Shown here: positions 1 through 8,639 of the stretch, one piece after another
Layout: every line of letters begins with the position of its first letter
Position numbering within the stretch: the first letter of the stretch is position 1
Assembly (NCBI GenBank): GCA_947589575.1
Contig: CANQBM010000006.1
Location: 46,312-110,311 of the forward strand
Reading direction: 5' to 3'
Length of the DNA stretch: 64,000 bases
DNA from: an uncultured Clostridia bacterium
GTDB taxonomy: Bacteria > Bacillota > Clostridia > Oscillospirales > Acutalibacteraceae
Program-made: the position numbers and the translations under genes
The notes under the pieces: generated by a model
Database searches by the model: none
What the model saw: the letters and a program-made list of their open reading frames with translations, nothing else
Told to the model about the DNA's origin: nothing

Positions 1-492
1 TTTCTTTTGAGGCTGGGGCTTTGGCTTGATATTGTCAAAATAATACTGATAAGTTACAGATTTTTCGTCTGAAAGCGTCTGCGCTTCAGTAACATCAGCA
101 ATAAAAACAGTGTGCGTACCGCAGTCAACCTCATTGATCACCTTACCCGAAATAAATGCGTTAGTGAAAGCGGAAATATATACAACTCCGTTTTCCCCTC
201 TCGGCACATTACCGGAAACAATCTTATTTGTATCCCGTCCGCTCTTAAATCCGTAATGCTGAAAAACTGAAAAAGGCACGCTTTGCGTAAGAACCGATAC
301 GTTGAAAAGACCTGTTTTCTTAATCATATCGTGCGTGTAATTACTCTTATTGACAGTAATTGAGATACGAAGCGGAGAGTCAGTCACCTGCTGAACAGTA
401 TTAATGATACAGCCGTTATCCTTTTCACCGTCACGTGCCGTTAAAATAAAAAGTCCGTAGCTTAACTTAAAAACCGACTCTTTATCAATCAT
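1..492 (-). CDS. Flavin reductase domain protein, likely high-molecular-weight rubredoxin (C-terminus off window)
   Basis: Reading leftward from an ATG at 492, the frame stays open to base 1 (164 codons). It matches the FMN-binding flavin reductase fold of diiron flavoprotein partners, starting MIDKESVFKLSYGLF and containing NGCIINTVQQVT and SPLRISITVNK. The visible end is a Pro/Lys/Gln-rich linker (KPKPQPQKK). In clostridial rubredoxin-type proteins such a linker joins the flavin domain to a C-terminal rubredoxin, so a rubredoxin module may lie outside the window. The family passes electrons from NAD(P)H to oxygen- or NO-detoxifying flavoproteins. The start overlaps the end of the upstream DMT gene by 8 bases, suggesting translational coupling. 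Family assignment is firm; the rubredoxin part is inference. Confidence 0.75.
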   Translation of the reverse strand, partial: MIDKESVFKLSYGLFILTARDGEKDNGCIINTVQQVTDSPLRISITVNKSNYTHDMIKKTGLFNVSVLTQSVPFSVFQHYGFKSGRDTNKIVSGNVPRGENGVVYISAFTNAFISGKVINEVDCGTHTVFIADVTEAQTLSDEKSVTYQYYFDNIKPKPQPQKK

Positions 493-1435
493 ATTTGTCA
501 CCTTTCCTTTTTATATTAACAATTATTATTCCCGCTGAAACAAGTATAAGCGCAAGTATTGTCTTAATACCTGAGCCGGCAAGCGTTTCGCCTAAAAAAA
601 GCGATGAAAAAATACAGCCGAATATCGGCGTCATAAAACCGAATACCGCTACTCTAGACACATCGTTATGCTTAAGAAGTATTCCCCACAACGTATATGC
701 GGCAGCAGACAAAAAAGCAAGATAAATTAACAGTAAAATTCCTTTTATACTTCCGGCTGGAATTTTTCCGCCCAAGAAAATGCCTGTTATTATCATTGTT
801 AATCCGCCGAAAATAAACTGATAACCGCTTAAAACCACTGTGTTTTCCTGTTGCGAATAACTCTTAATCAGTACAGAAGATACGGCGTATGCCATTGACG
901 AAAGCAATATAAATCCTTCACCTAAAAAAGAAAAAGACCTCTCAAACTGCGTGCCGGAAAGATTAATAATAACAGTTCCCGCAAATCCGATTATACACCC
1001 TGCCGCTTTTTGTAAGTTCAATTTTTCCTGTTTTAACAGCAGGCAGGATATAAGCACGGCAAAAAACACGCTTGTGCTGTTTATTATAGAGCCTTTTGTT
1101 CCTGTTGTATGCGCGAGACCGATATAAAAAAACAAATACTGCAATATTGTCTGAAACAGTGAAAGCGTACAAACAAGTTTTATATTTTTCCGCTTTGGAT
1201 AAAGAAACTTTTTTGAAATCAGACTGCCTGATATTATAACAAGCGCTCCCGCGAGTGTAAACCTTATACCCGCAAAAAGTATTTGTGATGAATAGTCTTC
1301 AGAGCCGATTTCAAAAAGCCCGCAGCCTATTTTAATGAATGGGAAGGCGCTCCCCCAAAGTGCACAGCAAAGCATTGCTGTTAAACAAACGGCTGCAGGG
1401 TTTCTTAAATTTAAGAAATGATTTTTCAGGCGCAT
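485..1435 (-). CDS. EamA/DMT-family transporter
   Basis: Integral membrane protein of about 316 residues with ten hydrophobic segments arranged as two EamA repeats. The first begins near CALWGSAFPFIKIG and the second near LLSSMAYAVSSVLIKSYS. The family exports or imports small metabolites (amino acids, purines, sugars); the substrate cannot be read from sequence. The ORF track starts at a GTG (1462) inside dut. I prefer the ATG at 1435, one base after the dut stop codon, which fits coupled translation; neither start has a strong ribosome site. It lies in a leftward run with dut upstream and the flavin reductase downstream. Confidence 0.8.
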   Translation of the reverse strand: MRLKNHFLNLRNPAAVCLTAMLCCALWGSAFPFIKIGCGLFEIGSEDYSSQILFAGIRFTLAGALVIISGSLISKKFLYPKRKNIKLVCTLSLFQTILQYLFFYIGLAHTTGTKGSIINSTSVFFAVLISCLLLKQEKLNLQKAAGCIIGFAGTVIINLSGTQFERSFSFLGEGFILLSSMAYAVSSVLIKSYSQQENTVVLSGYQFIFGGLTMIITGIFLGGKIPAGSIKGILLLIYLAFLSAAAYTLWGILLKHNDVSRVAVFGFMTPIFGCIFSSLFLGETLAGSGIKTILALILVSAGIIIVNIKRKGDKYD

Positions 1436-1436
1436 T

Positions 1437-1946
1437 TTATTTTGTTGTTGAACCGAATCCACCGTCTCTTATACCGTCTGTATCATCATCAACAGTTATA
1501 CCGAACCGCGTAAAAATACCCTGCGCGAATCCATCGCCTGCCGATACAGATGCAATGTGCCCCTCATCGTGAGCGTCACAGCTTATCTTAATCATAATAT
1601 GACCTTCGTTTGAAGAATTATAATAATCGGAGTCGATAATCCCCACGGTGTTGTCAAGCCGGCATCTGTGCTTAAAACCAAGACCCGAACGCGGGTAAAT
1701 TGAAAGCACCCATCCCTCGTCAATTTTAGAGCGGATACCTGTAGGGACAAGAGTAGACTTGTCCTTAACAAAAGTAACATCGGCAGGCGCGTAAAAATCG
1801 TAACCCGCAGAGCCGGTTGTTGCTCTCTTTGGAAGCTTTATACTGTCATAAACAGCTTTTACGTCCTCGGTATCAGGGAAGTTCTTAAGCCAGTCTTTTT
1901 CAAACTGCTCGAACGAAACCTTTTCAAACTTTGCAATTTTCTCCAT
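1437..1946 (-). CDS. dut: Deoxyuridine 5'-triphosphate nucleotidohydrolase (dUTPase)
   Basis: A 169-residue trimeric-type dUTPase. It hydrolyses dUTP to dUMP and diphosphate, keeping uracil out of DNA and feeding thymidylate synthesis. All five family motifs are visible in order: ATTGSAGYDFYAP, PRSGLG, VGIIDSDYYNSSNEG, DGFAQGIF and the C-terminal GGFGSTTK P-loop-like lid. The N-terminal 35 residues (FEQFEKDWLKNFPDTEDV) extend beyond the minimal fold. Followed after one base by the preferred start of the DMT transporter, so the two are probably co-transcribed. Confidence 0.95.
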   Translation of the reverse strand: MEKIAKFEKVSFEQFEKDWLKNFPDTEDVKAVYDSIKLPKRATTGSAGYDFYAPADVTFVKDKSTLVPTGIRSKIDEGWVLSIYPRSGLGFKHRCRLDNTVGIIDSDYYNSSNEGHIMIKISCDAHDEGHIASVSAGDGFAQGIFTRFGITVDDDTDGIRDGGFGSTTK

Positions 1947-2005
1947 CGTATTCTCCTATAAAATATATAATTTTCACAGGAACATATTAACACATTAAAA
2001 TAAAT

Positions 2006-2050
2006 AAAACAATGCCATTTTGTCTTTTTTTCAGACACAGGCATTGTTTT
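2006..2050 (-). terminator. Terminator downstream of mazF
   Basis: AAAACAATGCC pairs with GGCATTGTTTT around an inner GTC/GAC stem. Leftward transcripts from mazF would end in the T-rich tract, separating mazF from dut. Confidence 0.6.
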
Positions 2051-2078
2051 TTGACAGGGACTTGCTGTCTAAATATAA

Positions 2079-2420
2079 TCACAGACCGAAACTTACACTG
2101 AGTGCTTGATTTACTTTTCCCATATCGCTGGTATCAAGACTGCCCATTTTTTCCTTAAGCCTTCTTTTATCAATGGTGCGTACCTGCTCAAGAAGAACAA
2201 CGCTGTCCTTTGCGAGTCCGCAATTTCTTGCATCGACCTCAATATGAGTCGGCAAATTATTTTTATCTCTTTGCGAGGTAATGGCGGCGGCAATGACGGT
2301 TGGTGAAAATTTATTGCCGACATCATTTTGCACTATCAAAACAGGTCTTACTCCTCCCTGCTCAGAACCAACAACGGGACTTAAATCAGCATAGTAAATT
2401 TCGCCTCGTTTGATTAACAA
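2079..2420 (-). CDS. MazF/PemK-type endoribonuclease toxin (EndoA-like)
   Basis: A 113-residue PemK/MazF protein. Family features include the N-terminal [10 protein letters not shown] strand, the [15 protein letters not shown] loop that carries the catalytic Arg, and [10 protein letters not shown]. It is expected to cut single-stranded mRNA at a short motif. No antitoxin ORF is seen in the 212 bases upstream, although MazF toxins usually follow a small antitoxin. Chromosomal EndoA relatives in Clostridia can be encoded without an adjacent antitoxin, which may then act in trans. Enzyme family is firm; target sequence and partner are unknown. Confidence 0.88.
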   Translation of the reverse strand: MLIKRGEIYYADLSPVVGSEQGGVRPVLIVQNDVGNKFSPTVIAAAITSQRDKNNLPTHIEVDARNCGLAKDSVVLLEQVRTIDKRRLKEKMGSLDTSDMGKVNQALSVSFGL

Positions 2421-2577
2421 TTATATCACCTTCATAAATTTCTCGCGTCTTTAGGGTGATAAAATTTGAATATATCAGTTTAAGCCTTACCACCCTTTAC
2501 TTTCAAAATTAGCATTGCCATATTTTATCCGTCCTATACCATTATATGTAAATTCTTTTTTAAGGTTTTTTGTCAAA

Positions 2578-2605
2578 TAACAATTTTTTTAGTATTTCAT
2601 AAAAT
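2578..2605 (+). promoter_or_regulatory. Possible sporulation-type promoter of cotJAB
   Basis: Upstream of cotJA there is CATAAAAT (2598-2605), resembling the -10 of mother-cell sigma factors (SigE/SigK: CATAnnnT). An ATAACAA element lies about 14 bases further upstream. No good SigA promoter is seen. Suggestive only. Confidence 0.25.
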
Positions 2606-2632
2606 GAATTAGTACAATGAAAGGAGAAAAAT

Positions 2633-2839
2633 ATGGAAAATTATGTTGACCTTTTTAAACCAAGCTTTCTGAAAAAGGACCAGCGTCCCGCTTTGCCTGC
2701 CGACGCTTCTGTAACTATGTCTTATGTACCTTTACAGCTTGAGCTTATAACATATGATGATGAAAAAGGACTTGATAACGGAACAATATTCCCGGCGCTT
2801 AACAAGCCGTTTTTAGGAAGGATGGTAAAGAAAGTATGA
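2633..2839 (+). CDS. cotJA: Spore coat associated protein CotJA
   Basis: A 68-residue protein preceded by AAAGGAG. It matches the CotJA family: SYVPLQLELITYDDEKGL followed by GTIFPALNKPFLG, the typical proline/tyrosine-rich body and FPxLxxPF ending. CotJA is a small inner-coat component made in the mother cell during sporulation in Bacillus and Clostridia. Its stop overlaps the cotJB start by 4 bases (ATGA), the usual cotJ arrangement. cotJC, the manganese-catalase-like third gene, does not follow. Confidence 0.85.
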   Translation: MENYVDLFKPSFLKKDQRPALPADASVTMSYVPLQLELITYDDEKGLDNGTIFPALNKPFLGRMVKKV

Positions 2840-3078
2840 GCAAAACCAAACTTTTAAGAAGAGTAAGTGCCCTTGGCTTCGCAATGCAGGAATTCAGACT
2901 TTTCTTAGATACACATCCGGATGATACAGACGCTCTGGAACTTTTTAATAACTACAAGAAAAAGTATGATGCCGCTAAAGATGAATATGAAAAAGAGTAC
3001 GGTCCTCTTACGCTTAACGGCTATAACAGCGATGAGTGGTTAAAAAACCCGTGGCCATGGGATAATGCTGACAATTAA
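2836..3078 (+). CDS. cotJB: Spore coat protein CotJB
   Basis: An 80-residue acidic helical protein. Family signatures are FRLFLDTHPDDTDALELFN, a helical middle and the ending YGPLTLNGY...WLKNPWPW. In the cotJ operon it is a coat component made with CotJA and CotJC. It is coupled to cotJA by a 4-base overlap and closed by a strong terminator, so the operon here has two genes. Its presence implies a spore-former, or a lineage that keeps coat genes. Confidence 0.88.
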   Translation: MSKTKLLRRVSALGFAMQEFRLFLDTHPDDTDALELFNNYKKKYDAAKDEYEKEYGPLTLNGYNSDEWLKNPWPWDNADN

Positions 3079-3092
3079 ATTGATATAAAAAA

Positions 3093-3120
3093 AGAGTACA
3101 AAGCAAAAGCTTTGTACTCT
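3093..3120. terminator. Bidirectional terminator between cotJB and the carboxypeptidase gene
   Basis: Perfect 12-bp stem AGAGTACAAAGC / GCTTTGTACTCT with an AAAA loop. It lies between convergent genes and has a T-rich tail mainly on the leftward strand. Confidence 0.8.
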
Positions 3121-3125
3121 TTGTG

Positions 3126-4511
3126 TTATTTATTTCTTCTTTGAGGCGGTGGCAGAAAATCGTCGGGCGGATTATCGTGCCGCTCAGCACGCTCAATTTT
3201 TTGCTGACGTCTTTTCTTTTTCTTTTTGTTGTTACTGATAACAAGAATAATATAAACTATTGCAAGCAAAATAACAGCAACAAGCACAATTTTAACGGCG
3301 GTTGAGGATAAAAAAGACTTTACCGCATTAATTACTTTTAAAAAGGTTGAAAGCTCAATGTCCTTTGCCGCAACTAAATCAACAGTCGCTATAACCTCAT
3401 CACCGTAAATCACATCAGCCTTGCATACGTCCTGCCCCTTTGCTACAGGCGCCTTGAGAAGTTCGGGCTTGTCCACTGTTTCAATAATCACAGCCGACTT
3501 ATCAAGAGCGGCGGGAACAATAACATTTGTATCAGTTTTCGCTACAAGCTGAACACTGTCGGCGTCCTTACCGTCCTCAACGGTAATTTCACTGAGAACT
3601 TCATTTTCACTTACAAGAGTTGTGTATTTAAGGCTGTCAAACGCCCACTCAAAAAGAGATTTTGCGTCAATAAAGGAGCACTTCGTTTCATATGACTCCC
3701 CGTTAATTTTCTGTCTTGGCGACTTTAAAACAACAGCAAGATAATTGTAACCGTCCTTTGACGCCTTAGTGATTACACAGTATTCAGCCTCTTCTGTAGA
3801 GCCTGTTTTAATTCCCTGAGCATATTCGTAATAGTATGAAACATAACCGGGCTGAAGCATCTGATTTGTATGTCCTAAGGTCATATCCTTGTATTTTACT
3901 TCTGTAGCAGTAGAGTATTTAACAAAATCAGAATTTTTCAGCGCTGCTAAGGTTATCGTCGCCATATCACGGGCGGTTGTATAATGATTACTGTCATGAA
4001 GACCGTCGGGATTTACAAAATGCGTGTCCTTACAGCCAAGTGACTGAACGTACTTGTTCATCTCGTCAACAAAAGCTGTCACTGTGCCTGAAACATACTC
4101 CGCAAGTATCTGACAAGCATCACAGGCAGAATAAACCATAGTAAGATATAAAAGCTCATCAATCGTGAGTTCTTCGCCTACGGTTATTCCCGCAACCTGC
4201 GCGCCTGTTCCGAGGGTAGCGTCAAATGCCGACTGGCTCATTTTTGTCTTTGCCTGAAAATCCTTGACATTATTCAGTACAACCATTGTTGTAACAATTT
4301 TGGTGAGTGATGCGGGATAAAGCCTTTCATCAATATTTTTCTGCGCTACAACAGGGTATGTTTCGTCGTCAAGATTTATCAGCATATAAGCCTCAGCGTA
4401 AATCTTTCTGTCAGGCTCATAGGCAGCGGCGTTTGCAGAAACATACGGTACGCAAAAGAGTGAAGTAAATAAAACCAAAACGGTTAAAATATAAGAAAGT
4501 GTTCTTTTCAT
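3126..4511 (-). CDS. D-alanyl-D-alanine carboxypeptidase, S11 family (DacF/PBP5-like)
   Basis: A 461-residue low-molecular-weight penicillin-binding protein that trims the terminal D-Ala of peptidoglycan stem peptides. It has a signal peptide (about residues 1-29) and the SxxK motif S68-L-T-K71 with the acylated serine. The SxN position reads S128-A-C130, and KTG is K235-T-G. A PBP5-like C-terminal beta domain precedes a membrane anchor (about 408-430) with a basic tail KKKKKRR. Asn in the second motif is replaced by Cys, a variant I recall from the Streptomyces K15 enzyme. Stand-alone gene between terminators. Confidence 0.9.
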   Translation of the reverse strand: MKRTLSYILTVLVLFTSLFCVPYVSANAAAYEPDRKIYAEAYMLINLDDETYPVVAQKNIDERLYPASLTKIVTTMVVLNNVKDFQAKTKMSQSAFDATLGTGAQVAGITVGEELTIDELLYLTMVYSACDACQILAEYVSGTVTAFVDEMNKYVQSLGCKDTHFVNPDGLHDSNHYTTARDMATITLAALKNSDFVKYSTATEVKYKDMTLGHTNQMLQPGYVSYYYEYAQGIKTGSTEEAEYCVITKASKDGYNYLAVVLKSPRQKINGESYETKCSFIDAKSLFEWAFDSLKYTTLVSENEVLSEITVEDGKDADSVQLVAKTDTNVIVPAALDKSAVIIETVDKPELLKAPVAKGQDVCKADVIYGDEVIATVDLVAAKDIELSTFLKVINAVKSFLSSTAVKIVLVAVILLAIVYIILVISNNKKKKKRRQQKIERAERHDNPPDDFLPPPQRRNK

Positions 4512-4608
4512 AGACTTGACACCTTTATCTGAAAAATATATTATATTAATAGTTTATCATCTTTTTTTATTGTTTTAAAGACTAATTTATATTTTTTTGG
4601 AGAAATTT

Positions 4609-5283
4609 ATGATTTACATTACAGGCGACACGCACGGCGACATTTCCTGCTTTAAAAATCCGAAACTGTCCAAGCTTGGTGAAAAGGATATTTTGATTGT
4701 GTGCGGTGATTTCGGATTTATATGGGAACCTGAAAACCCCATTGAAAAAAAGAATATGGAATGGCTTAAAAAGAGAAAATATACCATATGTTTTGTTGAC
4801 GGGGCGCATGAAAATTTTGATATTCTTAATTCCTACTCCCCTTACCGCTGGAAGGGAGGCAACACTCATAAAATCGCTGATAATATTTATCATCTTATAC
4901 GCGGCGAGGTATTCACGCTTGAGGGAAAAACCTTCTTTGTTATGGGTGGAGGTGAAAGCGAGGATGCCTATATGCGTGACAAGGGCTCAACCTGGTGGGA
5001 AGCAGAACTGCCAAGCGCCGAGGAGCTTAAAAACGGCGTAAATAACCTTAATGATTCTGAAAAAAACATCAACTATATTCTCACCTACGAGGCGCCCACA
5101 ATCGCAAAGGATATTCTCAAGCAGAGAACAAACCAAAATATTATCATTACTCCGCTCAACACATACCTTCAGGAAATTATGCACAATGTTGATTATATGC
5201 ACTGGTATTTCGGCTCACTCCATATTGACCTTAATATCAGTAAAAAAATGACCGCCGTCTTTAACGAATTAATTGCAGTTTAA
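4609..5283 (+). CDS. Metallophosphoesterase
   Basis: Calcineurin-like phosphoesterase of about 224 residues. The ATG at 4609 is chosen because GGAG sits six bases upstream; the track start (4597) is a TTG inside that ribosome site. Motifs: ITGDTHGD (metal ligands), CGDFGF and DGAHENFD. The later motifs are unusual: LTYEAP where a His is common, and HWYFGSLH where GHxH is common, so metal binding may be altered. Substrate is unknown. The terminator follows immediately. Confidence 0.75.
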   Translation: MIYITGDTHGDISCFKNPKLSKLGEKDILIVCGDFGFIWEPENPIEKKNMEWLKKRKYTICFVDGAHENFDILNSYSPYRWKGGNTHKIADNIYHLIRGEVFTLEGKTFFVMGGGESEDAYMRDKGSTWWEAELPSAEELKNGVNNLNDSEKNINYILTYEAPTIAKDILKQRTNQNIIITPLNTYLQEIMHNVDYMHWYFGSLHIDLNISKKMTAVFNELIAV

Positions 5284-5320
5284 AATTCCCGGTACACAAA
5301 TGTGTACCGGGAATTTTTTT
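5284..5320. terminator. Terminator between convergent genes
   Basis: Perfect 14-bp stem AATTCCCGGTACAC / GTGTACCGGGAATT followed by a T run on the + strand. It ends the phosphoesterase gene and lies just before the end of the leftward surface-protein gene. Confidence 0.85.
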
Positions 5321-5324
5321 ATAA

Positions 5325-8300
5325 CTATCTCTTAATTTTTATAATCGACGAATACGCGGAATAATATGTTTTACCGCCTGCCTTTTTGTAAGAGCGAATT
5401 CTTATGTAATAGGTTGTACCCTTCTTTAAATTTTTAAATGTGTAAGCGTAATTTGAATTCTTTTTTATTGTAACACTCTTTACGCCCTTTTTGAAATTTT
5501 TAGATGTTGAAAGATATACCTGATAGCCTGTAACGGTTTTATCTTTATTCCACGTAACTCTTAAATTTCTGCTGCCCTTGCGAGCGGCCTTGCAGGTTAA
5601 TTTTTTGGGATTTGTGCGGACTGTAAACTCTTTTACAGGACCGTTATTTGTAAACGACTTGCCGTTGACCTTTCCCTTTATAACCGCACGGACTCTGACT
5701 TTATACTGAGTATTAGCCTTAACGGCAGTCTTTTTGCCCTTTAAGTAGACTGTTTTAATCCTATAAGACGCGCCTGAGGTCTGGCCAACTTTTTTCCAAC
5801 ACTTTTTACCTGTATCGTAAACCCATACCTCATAGATACAGTTACTGCCTTGCTTTTTCCATGAAACATTTATATAGCTTTGCGTTGTTGATGTCTTTAC
5901 TGAGGAAGGAGCCGAAGGATTTATATAATAAATAAACTTGCATGAAACAACATTTGCGTATGCTCCTAAGCCTGTAATTGTACCCTGATATACGCCCGGA
6001 TTTGTCGCGTTGCCGCTAATCTTATAGTCCTTTCCGCTCTTGAGAGTTAAGTTGCCGAGTTTTACATTTGCCCTTGCATTCTGTTTTTTACCGTTGTAGG
6101 TTAAGTTCACTCCGGTAATTGACAGCTTGCCGTACGCAATATAAAACTTCATTGAAGCCTTGCCGGCATAATTGCCTATAAACTCAATATTAACAGTAGC
6201 TGTTCCGACTTTTACATTATTTGAATAAGAAGTAATTTTATAATCCTTGCCGTTTACCAAGGTAATCTGCTTTCCTGTTTCAGTATCCTTAAGAGCAAGC
6301 TTGAAGTCAGTCGGTTTTACCTCCTTGCCCGTATACTGATATTTTGTATTTGAAATAATCTTGTTATTAAATACCGCGGAAACATCTCTTCTTTCATTAA
6401 TCGTATATGTCCACTCGGCAACAGTTCCCGCCTCGATATACTTACTGCCTGCAAGACCGATAAATTTGATTTTACCCGAATTGCCGTAATTAAGTCCGCC
6501 TATAATCTCAACCTTATAGTCAGTACCGCTGACTATTGTGGTACTGCCTATTTCAAGCGATGATAAACCTTTAGCTATATCAACGCCGTAGGTGGCATTA
6601 ATATTTTTACTGCTTGAAGAAAAATCAGCTAAATCAGCCTTATTAACAGTAAACGGAATTTCGATTGAGCCTGTATAATTTCCCTTATATATTACCTTAA
6701 GCGTGTATTCTCCGGGATTTCTCGGATTTATATTCGTCTTTGATGCATCGCTTTTAAGGAAACAATAAATATCATAATCTTTACTTTCAATCAGCAAAGT
6801 ACCCGAATTATCATAAAGCTTTGCCTCAATTACAATATCATTGCCAATAAAGCCCGCTTGCTGAGGTACTCTCGTAGATTCTAAATCATACTCTGCCCAG
6901 TCGCTCATATCAAGCGGTGATATAACAAACTGTCTTTTATGTATTACATTACTCTTTGTAGTTTTAATATCAAAAGAATATTTGCCGGCGTCACGGATAA
7001 ATTGATCCTCACAGTTGTATTCTATACCGCGGGCAAAATCATAGAACTCACAGCTGTAATAATATCCCTTTCCATAAAACGTGAAACCTTTAACAGGGAT
7101 AAAATTACCCTCATTTTCAGCGTCGATTTTATAACAGTTTCCATCCGGGTCAATAATCATATAATCTTCAAGATTATACACACCAGTATCAAGATATGTT
7201 TTATCGGCATCAGCGTCACGTCTGCGTGTTACGACGGTATAAAAATCAGCGTCATTAATACTGCTTATTTCAAATTCATAATCGCTTTTGCTTTGATTAA
7301 TTGATTTATACTCGTCAAAAAGCTGCTGGTGGTTTTTAGGCGAATAGTTTTTGTTATCGGTACCACTTAAAAAATAGGAATAGTTTATAACCGAAAATAC
7401 ATCTGATATTTTTTTGCTCTTCTGGCAGCCGAAGGTTACGTCAACCGCATACCATACGGAATCGGTATCGTTAATATCCTTAAGATATACCATGTTCCAT
7501 GCGTGAGGGTCAGAGGTCTGACCGTCTGTATAATCGCCTTTGACTATCCGGCAATCAATACCGTTAAGCTTGCAAAGATAATAAAAGACAAGAGAGTATC
7601 CGTCGCAAACAGAACGTCCCTGATTGCGCTTGTTTATTCTGTATAAGCCCTGAATGTCCTTCTGATAGCTTAAATCCATTGATTTGTTACAGTCGAATGT
7701 TTCCGGGTTGTACGCTCCGTCAACATTACCGAAAAGCGCTCCGTAAGCGGAGTGCGAATAACGGTATTGCTCGGTATTCTCGTCAGAAGTTCCGTCATAA
7801 ACACTCATATCGTAAATAGTATTTTTCGCGAGAAAATTATATATTGTTTTAACAATGTAATACTGTTTCTCATCACCGTCAGCGTTTTTTATTGTTTCAT
7901 TGTTTTCGATGTAAATATTATTAAAACGCCTAAGGTATGACGATACCATATCCTCCTCAAGTTTAGTTGTACCGTTTACTATATCTATATTCATCTTGTA
8001 AAAATTATAGCTGTCAGAAGACGTTTCAATTTTAGAGGAATTGTCATTGAGGTGCGCCACACTCATAGATTCAAGATAATCACCGCCGTAAGGCGTTTTA
8101 TCATCCTTATAAACCTGTTTGTCTATCGTATTGAAAACAGAGTTTATACCGTAACCCGAGGACTTTTTATCCACCATAAAATAAACATTATAATTATCAT
8201 CGCGGTTATACATAGCCTGTCTGAGCCCCGCGGTAACTGTATCATAATCCGAGTTATCATAGATACATTTATGCCAAGTATTGTCTGAAGCCACCCAATA

Positions 8301-8480
8301 GCTTTCCGAGGACTTGTCAACATAATATTGAGGTTCACCGTTTTGAACAGGCTTATTTTCATATAAATCCGATGCGTCAAAAGCCTGTGCGGATAATGGT
8401 AAAACCAAAAGGCACAGAAAAAGAAAAGATACGCATAAAATAGATTTTAATAATAGCTTTTTGACATCTGTTTTAATCAT
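5325..8480 (-). CDS. Large secreted protein with transglutaminase-like and Fn3 domains
   Basis: About 1,051 residues, exported by a signal peptide ending near LPLSAQAFD. The start at 8480 is chosen because GGGAGGAATTACT directly precedes that ATG. Around residues 275-355 lies a transglutaminase-like/cysteine-protease core with Cys in GRSVCDGYS, His in DPHAWNMVY and Asp in YAVDVTFG, an intact catalytic triad. Several Ig-like modules follow (for example YNGKKQNARANVKL), then two fibronectin type III domains in the last 200 residues. No LPXTG anchor is seen. Such proteins in gut Clostridia are thought to process or cross-link surface proteins or peptides. Domain calls are fairly secure, function is not. 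Confidence 0.8.
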   Translation of the reverse strand: MIKTDVKKLLLKSILCVSFLFLCLLVLPLSAQAFDASDLYENKPVQNGEPQYYVDKSSESYWVASDNTWHKCIYDNSDYDTVTAGLRQAMYNRDDNYNVYFMVDKKSSGYGINSVFNTIDKQVYKDDKTPYGGDYLESMSVAHLNDNSSKIETSSDSYNFYKMNIDIVNGTTKLEEDMVSSYLRRFNNIYIENNETIKNADGDEKQYYIVKTIYNFLAKNTIYDMSVYDGTSDENTEQYRYSHSAYGALFGNVDGAYNPETFDCNKSMDLSYQKDIQGLYRINKRNQGRSVCDGYSLVFYYLCKLNGIDCRIVKGDYTDGQTSDPHAWNMVYLKDINDTDSVWYAVDVTFGCQKSKKISDVFSVINYSYFLSGTDNKNYSPKNHQQLFDEYKSINQSKSDYEFEISSINDADFYTVVTRRRDADADKTYLDTGVYNLEDYMIIDPDGNCYKIDAENEGNFIPVKGFTFYGKGYYYSCEFYDFARGIEYNCEDQFIRDAGKYSFDIKTTKSNVIHKRQFVISPLDMSDWAEYDLESTRVPQQAGFIGNDIVIEAKLYDNSGTLLIESKDYDIYCFLKSDASKTNINPRNPGEYTLKVIYKGNYTGSIEIPFTVNKADLADFSSSSKNINATYGVDIAKGLSSLEIGSTTIVSGTDYKVEIIGGLNYGNSGKIKFIGLAGSKYIEAGTVAEWTYTINERRDVSAVFNNKIISNTKYQYTGKEVKPTDFKLALKDTETGKQITLVNGKDYKITSYSNNVKVGTATVNIEFIGNYAGKASMKFYIAYGKLSITGVNLTYNGKKQNARANVKLGNLTLKSGKDYKISGNATNPGVYQGTITGLGAYANVVSCKFIYYINPSAPSSVKTSTTQSYINVSWKKQGSNCIYEVWVYDTGKKCWKKVGQTSGASYRIKTVYLKGKKTAVKANTQYKVRVRAVIKGKVNGKSFTNNGPVKEFTVRTNPKKLTCKAARKGSRNLRVTWNKDKTVTGYQVYLSTSKNFKKGVKSVTIKKNSNYAYTFKNLKKGTTYYIRIRSYKKAGGKTYYSAYSSIIKIKR

Positions 8481-8553
8481 AGTAATTCCTCCCAATCTTT
8501 TCTTTATTTAATTATATCATATTATCCATAATTTATATACGAGAATTATATAC

Positions 8554-8602
8554 AAAAAAAAGAGCATGAAATTGTGAATTTTTGACAATTTCACGCTCTT
8601 TA
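8554..8602 (-). terminator. Terminator of the alpha/beta hydrolase gene
   Basis: Long stem AAAGAGCgTGAAATTGT / ACAATTTCAtGCTCTTT followed on the minus strand by eight T. It separates the hydrolase gene from the surface-protein gene. Confidence 0.85.
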
Positions 8603-8639
8603 TCTCACATAAAAGTTTGCTTTTTAATTGCAATTTATA

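Noticed and set aside
2111-2326. Antisense and overlapping ORFs in mazF as antitoxin
   Set aside because: They have no ribosome site and are frame shadows of mazF.
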